Source: Chloroflexota bacterium
GTDB taxonomy: Bacteria > Chloroflexota > Limnocylindria > Limnocylindrales > CSP1-4
Reading direction: 5' to 3'
Assembly: GCA_015661135.1 (NCBI GenBank)
Contig: JACVXW010000080.1
Location: 1-5,762 of the forward strand
Length of the DNA: 5,762 bases
Part shown: positions 1-5,762 of the stretch, piece after piece
Layout: the number at the start of each line of letters is the position of its first letter
Position numbering within the stretch: the first letter of the stretch is position 1
The notes under the pieces: model-generated
Seen by the model: only the letters and a program-made list of their open reading frames with translations
Database searches by the model: none
What the model was told of the DNA's origin: nothing
Program-made: the position numbers and the translations under genes

Positions 1-345
1 CGCCACCTCCCGGTGGTCGATGCGGACGCGCACGTACTCGGGATCGTCACGGATCGCGACCTGCGGCACGCGGCCTTCCTGCCCGCGCTGGCGGAGCAGA
101 CGGGCCTGGCGCCCCACCGGGTCAAGGCGCCGAGAGTCCGGGACGTGATGACGTGGTCGGTCGTGACGACCCAGGCCGAGACCCCGCTGGTCCAGGCGGC
201 CCTGACGATGTTCCAGCGGAGGATCGGCAGCCTGCCGGTCGTCGCGGACGGCCGGCTCGTGGGCATCCTGACCGAGCACGACGTGTTCACCGGGCTCACG
301 AAGGGATCCGGCGTCGAGAGCGAGGCCGAGTTCTTCCTCTGGTGA
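1..345 (+). CDS. CBS-domain protein, C-terminal part (5' end outside window)
   Basis: The reading frame is open from base 1 and ends at TGA 343-345, giving 114 visible residues; the true start lies upstream, so the ATG at 13 should not be taken as the start. Visible residues 1-22 are the end of one CBS motif (HLPVVD, then GIVTDRDLR). Residues 46-99 are a second, nearly complete CBS motif: VRDVM, a helix with QAALTMFQRRIGSLPVV, then GRLVGILTEHDV. A CBS pair of this kind usually forms a Bateman module that binds adenine nucleotides such as AMP, ATP or SAM. The short acidic tail (ESEAEFFLW) carries no further domain, so any effector domain would have to be N-terminal; a stand-alone CBS-pair protein is equally possible. 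It ends 3 bases before the cDPGS-like gene, which suggests co-transcription and perhaps energy-sensing regulation of it (inference). The CBS assignment is firm; ligand and partner are unknown. Confidence 0.9.
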   Translation, partial: RHLPVVDADAHVLGIVTDRDLRHAAFLPALAEQTGLAPHRVKAPRVRDVMTWSVVTTQAETPLVQAALTMFQRRIGSLPVVADGRLVGILTEHDVFTGLTKGSGVESEAEFFLW

Positions 346-348
346 GGC

Positions 349-1710
349 ATGCCCACGCGCATCGTGATCCTGGGCGCAGCCGGCCGCGACTTCCACAACT
401 TCAACGTGGTCTACCGCGACGACCCGGGCGTCCATGTGGTGGCGTTCACCCAGGCCCAGATCCCGCGCCTCAGCGACCGCCGCTATCCCGCCTCGCTCGC
501 CGGGGCGCGCTATCCGGCGGGCATTCCGATCGAGAACGAGGCCGAGCTGGAAGCGATCTGTCGGCGCGAGGGGGTGGATCGCGTCGTGTTCGCGTACAGC
601 GACGTGACGCACGCGGTGGTGATGCACCTGGCCTCGCGGGCCCTGGCCGCGGGCGCGGATTTCGCCCTGCTCGGTCCACGACGCACGATGCTCGGGGCGC
701 GCGTGCCGGTGCTCGCCATCTCGGCCATCCGGACCGGGTGCGGCAAGTCCCAGACCGCGCGCTGGCTCGGCCGGCGGCTCCGCGCGCGCGGGCGGAGGGT
801 CGCGGTGCTGCGGCACCCGATGCCGTACGGCGACCTCGAGCGGCAGCGCGTGCAGCGGTTCGCCCGGCGCGAGGATCTCGACGCCGCGGGATGCACCGCC
901 GAAGAGCGTGAAGAGTACGAGCCGCACCTGGCCGCCGGAAACGTCGTCTTCGCGGGGGTGGACTACGCGGCGATCGTGGAGCTCGCCGAGCGGGAGGCGG
1001 ACCTCATCGTCTGGGACGGCGGCAACAACGACTTCCCGCTGCTGCGGCCGGATCTGCACATCGTCATGGCCGACGCGCTCCGGCCCGGGCAGGCCGACGG
1101 CTACCACCCCGGTGAGGCGGTGCTGCGCATGGCGGACGTCGTCGTCGTCAACAAGGTGGACGCGGCCCCGGCCGGCAACGTGCGGGCGGTCATCGACGAG
1201 GCGCGCGCGATCAATCCGCGGGCCACGATCGTGCGCGCGGCCTCTCCGGTCCGGCTGGACGACCCCGCCGCGGTGCGGGGGCGGCGCGTCCTGGTGGTGG
1301 AGGACGGCCCGACCCTCACGCACGGCGGCATGGCGTACGGGGCGGGCTACGTCGCGGCCACGACGGGCGGCGCGGCGGCCATCGTGGATCCGCGCGCCTC
1401 CGCCGCGCCCGGCGTGCGGGAAGTCTTTGCCCGCTACCCGCACATCGGTCCCGTGCTCCCGGCGGTCGGCTACGACGCGGGCCAGCTGCAGGAGCTCCGC
1501 GAGACGATCAATCGGGCCGTCGCGGACGTGGTGGTGGCGGCCACCCCGCTCGATCTGGCCGCGCTGATCGCGCTCGAGAAGCCGGTGGTGCGCGCCCGCT
1601 ACGAGTTCCAGGACGCCGGGGAGCCCACGCTGGGGTCGCTCGTGGATGCGTTCCTCGCGCGAGGGACCGAGGGCTGGCACAATGAGCCGGGAGCCCGGGA
1701 GAGACGATGA
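349..1710 (+). CDS. Cyclic 2,3-diphosphoglycerate synthetase-like P-loop NTPase (COG2403 family)
   Basis: This 453-residue protein has two parts. Residues 1-115 form a Rossmann-like N-terminal domain opening with the fingerprint GAAGRDFHNFN (9-19). From about residue 120 there is a P-loop NTPase domain: Walker A TGCGKSQ (129-135), an acidic WDGGNND segment (222-228) that may serve as Walker B/G3, and a GTPase G4-like NKVD (268-271). There is no signal peptide or membrane segment, so it should be cytoplasmic. The family is annotated as 'predicted GTPase' or cDPG synthetase. The characterised archaeal member from Methanothermus fervidus joins the two phosphates of 2,3-diphosphoglycerate at ATP cost, giving a thermoprotective solute; its length is similar. 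No 2-phosphoglycerate kinase, which would supply the substrate, is in the window. The ATG at 349 sits directly at the family's N-terminal motif; the nearby GAGG is too close for a normal ribosome site, so reinitiation after the CBS gene is likely. Family membership is firm; the reaction here is inferred. Confidence 0.85.
   Translation: MPTRIVILGAAGRDFHNFNVVYRDDPGVHVVAFTQAQIPRLSDRRYPASLAGARYPAGIPIENEAELEAICRREGVDRVVFAYSDVTHAVVMHLASRALAAGADFALLGPRRTMLGARVPVLAISAIRTGCGKSQTARWLGRRLRARGRRVAVLRHPMPYGDLERQRVQRFARREDLDAAGCTAEEREEYEPHLAAGNVVFAGVDYAAIVELAEREADLIVWDGGNNDFPLLRPDLHIVMADALRPGQADGYHPGEAVLRMADVVVVNKVDAAPAGNVRAVIDEARAINPRATIVRAASPVRLDDPAAVRGRRVLVVEDGPTLTHGGMAYGAGYVAATTGGAAAIVDPRASAAPGVREVFARYPHIGPVLPAVGYDAGQLQELRETINRAVADVVVAATPLDLAALIALEKPVVRARYEFQDAGEPTLGSLVDAFLARGTEGWHNEPGARERR
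1697..1701 (+). promoter_or_regulatory. Ribosome binding site for hsp20
   Basis: GGGAG lies 5 bases before the ATG at 1707, inside the 3' end of the cDPGS-like gene. It supports the ATG at 1707, which overlaps the upstream stop as ATGA, over the later in-frame ATG at 1740. Confidence 0.55.
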
Positions 1711-2120
1711 GATACCGACGCTTGAGCTACCGCTACGCAATGTTGGTGCGCTCCGCGCCCGCGTGGCCGCTCGGAGATATCTGGCCGAGCGATCGCCTGC
1801 GCCCGCTCCCGCGGGTCGGCTGGCGGCCCGATGCGGACATGTACGAGACGGCGACCGCGCTCGAGGTCCTGGTGGAGCTTGCCGGGCTCGATGAAGACGA
1901 TTTCGAGGTCCAGCTCTTCGAGGACGCGCTGGTCGTCGAAGGGCACCGACGGCTCCCCTCGTGCGCGGAAGGCGCCGTCTACCACGCGGCCGGCATCCGC
2001 CAGGGCCCGTTCCACGTGGAGGTGGTGCTGCCGTCCGCCGTCGACGCGGACCGAGTCGAGGCGCGCTACGAGCGTGGCCTGCTCCGCATCACCCTGCCGA
2101 AGCTCACCGGAGGCGGCTGA
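1707..2120 (+). CDS. Small heat-shock protein, Hsp20/alpha-crystallin family
   Basis: This 137-residue protein should be an ATP-independent cytoplasmic holdase that binds unfolding proteins and keeps them soluble for refolding or proteolysis. The alpha-crystallin domain covers about residues 39-131: WRPDADMYETATALEVLVELAG at the front, the strand ALVVEGHRR (74-82), and the GPFHVEVVLP strand (100-109). It closes with the family signature A-x4-G-x-L at 119-126 (ARYERGLL), followed by RITLPK. The N-terminal arm is about 38 residues, basic and aromatic (RYRRLSYRY). The chain stops only five residues after TLPK (LTGGG), so the usual C-terminal extension with its I-x-I/V oligomerisation motif is absent. 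The ATG overlaps the previous stop by 4 bases (ATGA), and the stop overlaps the lon start by one base. That coupling suggests cargo is held next to the Lon protease. ATG 1740 (residue 12) is a possible later start. Family call is firm; substrates are unknown. Confidence 0.93.
   Translation: MRYRRLSYRYAMLVRSAPAWPLGDIWPSDRLRPLPRVGWRPDADMYETATALEVLVELAGLDEDDFEVQLFEDALVVEGHRRLPSCAEGAVYHAAGIRQGPFHVEVVLPSAVDADRVEARYERGLLRITLPKLTGGG
2109..2113 (+). promoter_or_regulatory. Ribosome binding site for lon
   Basis: GGAGG, a strong Shine-Dalgarno core, sits 6 bases before the ATG at 2120 and within the last hsp20 codons. It fixes the lon start at 2120, although the frame is open further upstream. Confidence 0.75.
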
Positions 2121-4531
2121 TGGCGGTTCAGGCGCCCGGCCCCGCCGGCTTCGTCGTTCCGGACGTGCTCCCGGTCCTGCCGCTCCGGGACGCGGTGGTC
2201 TTCCCGCTGACCGCGGCGCCGCTCGTGGTGGGCCAGCCGCGGTCCGTCCGGCTCGTGGACGACGTGATGCGCGGCAACCGGCTGCTGGCGCTGGTGGCGC
2301 AGCGCGATCCCACGCCGGAGCCGGCGACGCCGGACGTGCTCTACCGACTCGGCACCGTGGGAATGATTCACCAGCTCGCGCGGGGGCCCGACGGGAGCGT
2401 CCGCCTGATGGTGCAGGGGATCGAGCGAATCAAGATTCTCGACTGGGCCGGCACGGAGCCGTACATTGTCGCGCGCGTCGAGGCGGCCCCGGATCAGGTG
2501 GTGGAGGGGACCGAGGTGGATGCGCTGCGCCGGGCGGCCGCCGATATCTTCCGCCGGCTGGTGGAGGCATCCCCGGAGCTGCCCGACGAGCTCGGGTTTG
2601 CGGCGGAGAGCTTCACCGACCCCCGCCACTTCCTGTACTTCGTGGCGTCCCTGGTTCCGCTCGATCTGCCGGTGCGCCAGGAGCTGCTCGAGATGGATCC
2701 GGTGCCCGCCAAGCTCCGGCGGCTCGTGGATCTGCTTCAGCGCGAGCTGGCCGTGCGGGAGCTGGGGCGCAAGATCACCAGCGATACGGAGGAGCGGCTG
2801 TCCAAGAAGCAGCGGGAGTACTATCTGCGCGAGCAGCTCCGCTCCATCCAGCGGGAGCTCGGCGAGGATCGGGAGGGAGACGAGCAGGCCGGCGAGCTGC
2901 GCCGGCGCATCGAGGAGGCCGGGCTGCCCGACGAGGCGCGGCGCGAGGCGGAACGAGAGCTGGTCCGGCTGGCGGGCCTCTCGCCGTCCTCGCCCGAGCA
3001 CGGCATGATCGGCACCTATCTGGAGTGGATGGCGAGCCTGCCCTGGAGCAAGGTGGACGGCGGGACCATCGACATCGGCCGCGCCCGTGAGGTCCTGGAC
3101 CAGGACCACTTCGACCTGGAGAAGATCAAGGACCGCCTCCTCGAGTACCTGGCGGTCAAGAAGCTCCGTCAGGAGCGCGGCGGGGGCTCCGGCGGTCCTG
3201 GTCCCGCCGAGTCGCGCGAGCCCATCCTCTGCTTCGTGGGCCCCCCCGGTGTAGGCAAGACCAGTCTCGGCCAGAGCATCGCCCGGGCGCTGGGCCGCCG
3301 GTTCGCGCGCATGTCCCTGGGCGGAGTGCGGGACGAGGCGGAGATCCGCGGCCACCGGCGGACGTACATCGGTGCGCTGCCCGGCCGCATCATCCAGGCG
3401 ATCCGTCGCGCCGAGACGCGCGATCCGGTGTTCATGCTCGACGAGATCGACAAGATCGGGGCCGACTGGCGCGGTGACCCGTCGTCCGCGCTGCTGGAGG
3501 TGCTGGATCCGGCGCAGAACAACACGTTCGTCGACAACTACCTCGGCGTGCCGTTCGACCTGTCGCAGGTCCTGTTCATCGCCACCGCGAACACGCTGGA
3601 GACCATTCCCGGTCCCCTGCGTGACCGCATGGAGATCCTGACCCTGTCCGGTTACACGGACGAGGAGAAGATCGGGATCGCGCGACAGTATCTCATCCCG
3701 AAGCAGCTCGCGGCTCACGGCCTCACTCCGGCCGAGCTCGCGTTCGAGCCGGAGGCCATTCGCCAGATCGTGCGGGGCCATACCCGCGAGGCCGGCGTGC
3801 GCAGCCTCGAGCGCCAGATCGCCGCCGCCGCCCGGAAGGTGGCCCGGCGATTGGCGGAAGGCCAGAGCCAGGCGGTCCGGATCACCGCCGATCAGGTGAC
3901 GGAGTACCTCGGCCGGCCGCGCTTCTTCGACGAAGTGGCCGAGCGCACCAACCGTCCGGGGGTCGCTACGGGCCTGGCCTGGACGCCGACCGGTGGCGAC
4001 GTGCTGTTCGTCGAGGCCACGATGATGCCGAGCAGCGAAGAGCGGCTCGTGCTCACCGGCATGCTGGGTGATGTGATGCGCGAAAGCGCGCAGGCGGCGG
4101 TGTCCTATGTGCGGTCCAACGCCGAGGCGCTCGACGTCGATCCCAAGCTCTTCGAGGGACGAACCATTCACGTGCACGTTCCGGCCGGGGCCATCCCGAA
4201 GGACGGGCCCTCGGCCGGCGTCACCATCGTGACGGCCCTGGCCTCGCTCGCCACTCGGCGGCCGGTGCGCAACGACCTGGCCATGACGGGCGAGATCACG
4301 CTGCGCGGCAAGGTGCTCCCGGTCGGGGGGATCAAGGAAAAGGTCCTGGCCGCGCACCGGGCGGGGATCCGATCCGTCATCCTGCCGGCGCGGAACGAAC
4401 GCGACGTCGAAGACGTGCCGGAGGAACTGCGGCGCCAGCTCACCTTCATCTTCGTCGACGATGCGGACGAGGTCCTGCGCCACGCCCTCGCCGCCGCCGA
4501 CGGCGCCGCCGTTCGCTCCGGCGCACGGTGA
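2120..4531 (+). CDS. lon: ATP-dependent Lon protease (endopeptidase La), LonA type
   Basis: This complete 803-residue cytoplasmic Lon forms hexamers that unfold and degrade damaged or regulatory proteins. The N-terminal substrate-recognition domain (about 14-210; LPVLPLRDAVVFP) is followed by the helical linker with REYYLREQLRSIQREL (232-247). The AAA+ domain carries Walker A GPPGVGKT (374-381), the pore loop RRTYIGALPG (413-422), Walker B FMLDEID (438-444), sensor-1 N491, arginine finger R503 and sensor-2 R561. The protease domain has the Ser-Lys dyad S698 (PKDGPSAG) and K741 (GGIKEKV), 43 residues apart as in E. coli Lon (S679/K722). The soluble N-domain and lack of membrane segments mark LonA rather than archaeal-type LonB. 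A glycine-rich insert at 354-361 precedes the ATPase domain. The start follows GGAGG and shares one base with the hsp20 stop (TGATG); a start further upstream would run into hsp20 and lacks Lon homology. The stop overlaps the next gene's GTG. All key residues are intact, so activity is expected. Confidence 0.98.
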   Translation: MAVQAPGPAGFVVPDVLPVLPLRDAVVFPLTAAPLVVGQPRSVRLVDDVMRGNRLLALVAQRDPTPEPATPDVLYRLGTVGMIHQLARGPDGSVRLMVQGIERIKILDWAGTEPYIVARVEAAPDQVVEGTEVDALRRAAADIFRRLVEASPELPDELGFAAESFTDPRHFLYFVASLVPLDLPVRQELLEMDPVPAKLRRLVDLLQRELAVRELGRKITSDTEERLSKKQREYYLREQLRSIQRELGEDREGDEQAGELRRRIEEAGLPDEARREAERELVRLAGLSPSSPEHGMIGTYLEWMASLPWSKVDGGTIDIGRAREVLDQDHFDLEKIKDRLLEYLAVKKLRQERGGGSGGPGPAESREPILCFVGPPGVGKTSLGQSIARALGRRFARMSLGGVRDEAEIRGHRRTYIGALPGRIIQAIRRAETRDPVFMLDEIDKIGADWRGDPSSALLEVLDPAQNNTFVDNYLGVPFDLSQVLFIATANTLETIPGPLRDRMEILTLSGYTDEEKIGIARQYLIPKQLAAHGLTPAELAFEPEAIRQIVRGHTREAGVRSLERQIAAAARKVARRLAEGQSQAVRITADQVTEYLGRPRFFDEVAERTNRPGVATGLAWTPTGGDVLFVEATMMPSSEERLVLTGMLGDVMRESAQAAVSYVRSNAEALDVDPKLFEGRTIHVHVPAGAIPKDGPSAGVTIVTALASLATRRPVRNDLAMTGEITLRGKVLPVGGIKEKVLAAHRAGIRSVILPARNERDVEDVPEELRRQLTFIFVDDADEVLRHALAAADGAAVRSGAR

Positions 4532-5762
4532 GACGCGCGGCGGAGTGGATCTCCGGGTGGGCGCTCCGCCGCCGCGTGGCGGCGGCCGCCGCCGCGGTGC
4601 TCTTTGCCGCCTCGATCGTGGGGCCGGTGGACGCGGCCCCCGCCTCCACGAGCCAGCGCATCCGGGAGCTCCTGGACCGGCCGGACGGGCTCCGCATCGA
4701 CGGGCAGTCGCTCGATCCGCGGGCGCTCGGGCGATTCTACCGACCACGGGATTTCGCCCCGGCGTGGGACCCGCGCGACGGCGGGCCCGATCGCGCGACG
4801 CTGCTCCTCCGGGCGCTGGTCACCGCCGAGACGCACGGACTCGACCCCGCGCGCTACCATGTCGACGCGATCCGAGCCCGCCAAGCGAGCTCGAATGGGG
4901 GGCATGCCGCCGAGCTCGACCTGCTGCTGACCGCCGCGTTCCTCGGCTACGCGCGCGATGTCCGGGCCGGCCGGTTGCCGCCCGGGCGCCGGGACCCGGA
5001 CTGGGGGATTCCCGCGCCACCCTTCGACGCGGTGTCGGCGCTGATCCAGGGCATCCGCCAGCCGGCGACTTTTCCCGCGCTGCTGGCGTCGCTGCCGCCG
5101 CCGGGGAAGGACTACGGGCGGCTCGTCGAGGCGCTACGACGCTATCGGGCCCTCGCGGCCCAGAGCGACTGGCCGCGGGTGCCTCCGGGCGTGCCGCTCA
5201 GGCCGGGAGACGACGACGCCCGGGTCGCCGCCGTCCGGGCTCGCCTTGCGGCCCAGGACGAGGTCGTGGCCGGTGTGCCCGCCACCCTGTTCGACGACCG
5301 GCTCGAGGAGGCCGTGCGTCGCTTTCAAGCGCGCCACGGGCTCGCCGCCGACGGGATCGTGGGCGAGGCGACCGTCCGCGCCCTGAACGTCCCGGCCTCC
5401 GACCGGACCCGGCAGATCACCCTGAACCTGGAGCGCTGGCGCTGGCTCCCGCGCGATCTCGGGCCGCGCTACGTCACCGTGAACGCGGCCGATGCCACGC
5501 TGCGGGTGGTCGAGGACGACCGCACCGTGCTGACCTCCCGCGTCGTCGTCGGCGATCTCAAGCACCCGACGCCGGTGGTGCAGGCCCGTCTCGACGCGGT
5601 GATTCTGAATCCGAAGTGGAACCTGCCGACCTCGATCGCGGCCCGGGAGATCCTGCCCCGGCTCCGCGAGAATCGTCGCTATCTGGCCGAGAACGACATC
5701 GTCATCATGGAGCGGCGGGAGAGCGACCCCTTCGGCTTCGCGGTCGACTGGTCCGTGATCTC
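4528..5762 (+). CDS. Secreted L,D-transpeptidase, YcbB/LdtD-like, 3' end outside window
   Basis: This frame is open from a GTG at 4528 to the right edge, giving 411 residues. Family members form 3-3 crosslinks between meso-diaminopimelate residues of peptidoglycan stems in the periplasm. Order seen: a signal peptide (basic RRR at 14-16, Ala-rich core 17-30, likely cleavage after VDA, residue 36); a scaffold-like domain, about 43-215, with YRPRDFAPAW and a HGLDPARY motif (103-110); a peptidoglycan-binding repeat at 226-288 (AVRRFQARHGLAADGIVGEATVRALN); then the YkuD domain from about 314, with NPKWNLPTSIAAREILP at 361-377, typical of this family. The catalytic H-G-T and S-x-G-C motifs would lie beyond the window, so activity cannot be checked. 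The GTG overlaps the lon stop (GTGA) with no clear Shine-Dalgarno, implying coupling to lon. GTG 4576 is a less likely start because it removes the basic n-region. Usual family length is around 500-600 residues, so roughly a quarter to a third is missing. Confidence 0.92.
   Translation, partial: MRRAAEWISGWALRRRVAAAAAAVLFAASIVGPVDAAPASTSQRIRELLDRPDGLRIDGQSLDPRALGRFYRPRDFAPAWDPRDGGPDRATLLLRALVTAETHGLDPARYHVDAIRARQASSNGGHAAELDLLLTAAFLGYARDVRAGRLPPGRRDPDWGIPAPPFDAVSALIQGIRQPATFPALLASLPPPGKDYGRLVEALRRYRALAAQSDWPRVPPGVPLRPGDDDARVAAVRARLAAQDEVVAGVPATLFDDRLEEAVRRFQARHGLAADGIVGEATVRALNVPASDRTRQITLNLERWRWLPRDLGPRYVTVNAADATLRVVEDDRTVLTSRVVVGDLKHPTPVVQARLDAVILNPKWNLPTSIAAREILPRLRENRRYLAENDIVIMERRESDPFGFAVDWSVI
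4566..4593 (+). repeat. Three-arm GC inverted repeat inside the transpeptidase signal-peptide codons
   Basis: CCGCCGCC (4566-4573), spacer GCGT, GGCGGCGG (4578-4585) and again CCGCCGCC (4586-4593). The middle arm can pair perfectly with either flank: an 8-bp stem with a 4-base loop on the left, or GGCGGC/GCCGCC around GGCC on the right. It starts 38 bases after the GTG and encodes the RRR-V-AAAAA part of the signal peptide. No T-run follows, so it is not an intrinsic terminator. It may only reflect GC-rich Arg and Ala codons. Confidence 0.5.

Noticed and set aside
153..911. A 252-codon + strand frame across the CBS and cDPGS-like genes
   Set aside because: It overlaps two genes with clear domain matches and its translation is an Arg/Pro/Gly-rich shadow.
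1681..1760. Heat-shock promoter (sigma-32-like or CIRCE element) before hsp20
   Set aside because: There is no -35/-10 like pair and no CIRCE inverted repeat; hsp20 starts inside the upstream gene, so any heat-shock control probably acts from a promoter upstream of the window.
1961..2119. Possible 53-residue N-terminal extension of Lon
   Set aside because: The extra residues are out-of-frame hsp20 sequence, rich in Arg and Pro. The GGAGG at 2109-2113 and the normal Lon N-terminus LPVLPLRDAVVFP place the start at 2120.
1831..3090. A 419-codon + strand frame overlapping hsp20 and lon
   Set aside because: It is a shifted-frame shadow of hsp20 and lon with Arg/Ala/Gly-rich repetitive translation and no motifs.
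4532..4600. Intrinsic terminator after lon
   Set aside because: The strong hairpin at 4566-4593 has no following T-run and lies inside the coding region of the next gene, which overlaps lon.
2066..4747. An 893-codon open frame on the minus strand opposite lon
   Set aside because: Long antisense frames are expected opposite genes with very GC-rich third positions. The translation is low-complexity, rich in Arg, Ala, Gly and His, with no recognisable domain, while the + strand encodes an intact Lon.
4168..4905. Minus-strand frame at the lon/transpeptidase junction
   Set aside because: It is an antisense shadow spanning the end of lon and the start of the transpeptidase, Arg/Ser/Pro-rich, without any domain.
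5134..5565. Minus-strand 143-codon frame inside the transpeptidase
   Set aside because: The + strand encodes recognisable peptidoglycan-binding and YkuD segments there; the antisense translation matches nothing I know.

Overview
This is a very GC-rich, fully coding stretch of bacterial chromosome. All five genes lie on the + strand, touching or overlapping, so it reads as the interior of one operon whose promoter and terminator both lie outside the window. The high GC, the envelope-type L,D-transpeptidase with a YcbB/LdtD-like domain order, and the Hsp20-Lon pairing suggest a Gram-negative-type bacterium. Candidatus Rokubacteria/Methylomirabilota, Myxococcota or a similar soil or subsurface lineage would fit, but this placement is a low-confidence inference and there is no marker gene to settle it.

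Layout: (1) 1-345, the C-terminal part of a CBS-pair protein, cut by the left edge. (2) 349-1710, a 453-residue P-loop protein of the COG2403 'predicted GTPase' / cyclic 2,3-diphosphoglycerate synthetase (cDPGS) family. (3) 1707-2120, a small heat-shock protein (Hsp20, alpha-crystallin fold) with almost no C-terminal tail. (4) 2120-4531, a complete ATP-dependent Lon protease with all catalytic residues. (5) 4528-5762, a secreted YcbB/LdtD-type L,D-transpeptidase with a GTG start, cut by the right edge before its catalytic cysteine. No gap exceeds 3 bases, and there is no supported gene on the minus strand, no RNA gene, no mobile element and no CRISPR array.

How the genes may work together: Hsp20 holds unfolding proteins and Lon degrades them, a coherent proteostasis pair. 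The cDPGS-like protein is the unusual partner. In thermophilic methanogens the characterised enzyme makes cyclic 2,3-diphosphoglycerate, a protein-stabilising solute. A CBS module, which commonly senses adenine nucleotides, sits before it, and a cell-wall crosslinking enzyme follows Lon. The inferred theme is a stress operon combining a possible small-molecule protectant, a chaperone, a protease and wall reinforcement. Synteny supports the grouping, but the chemistry of the cDPGS homologue in this organism is unproven.
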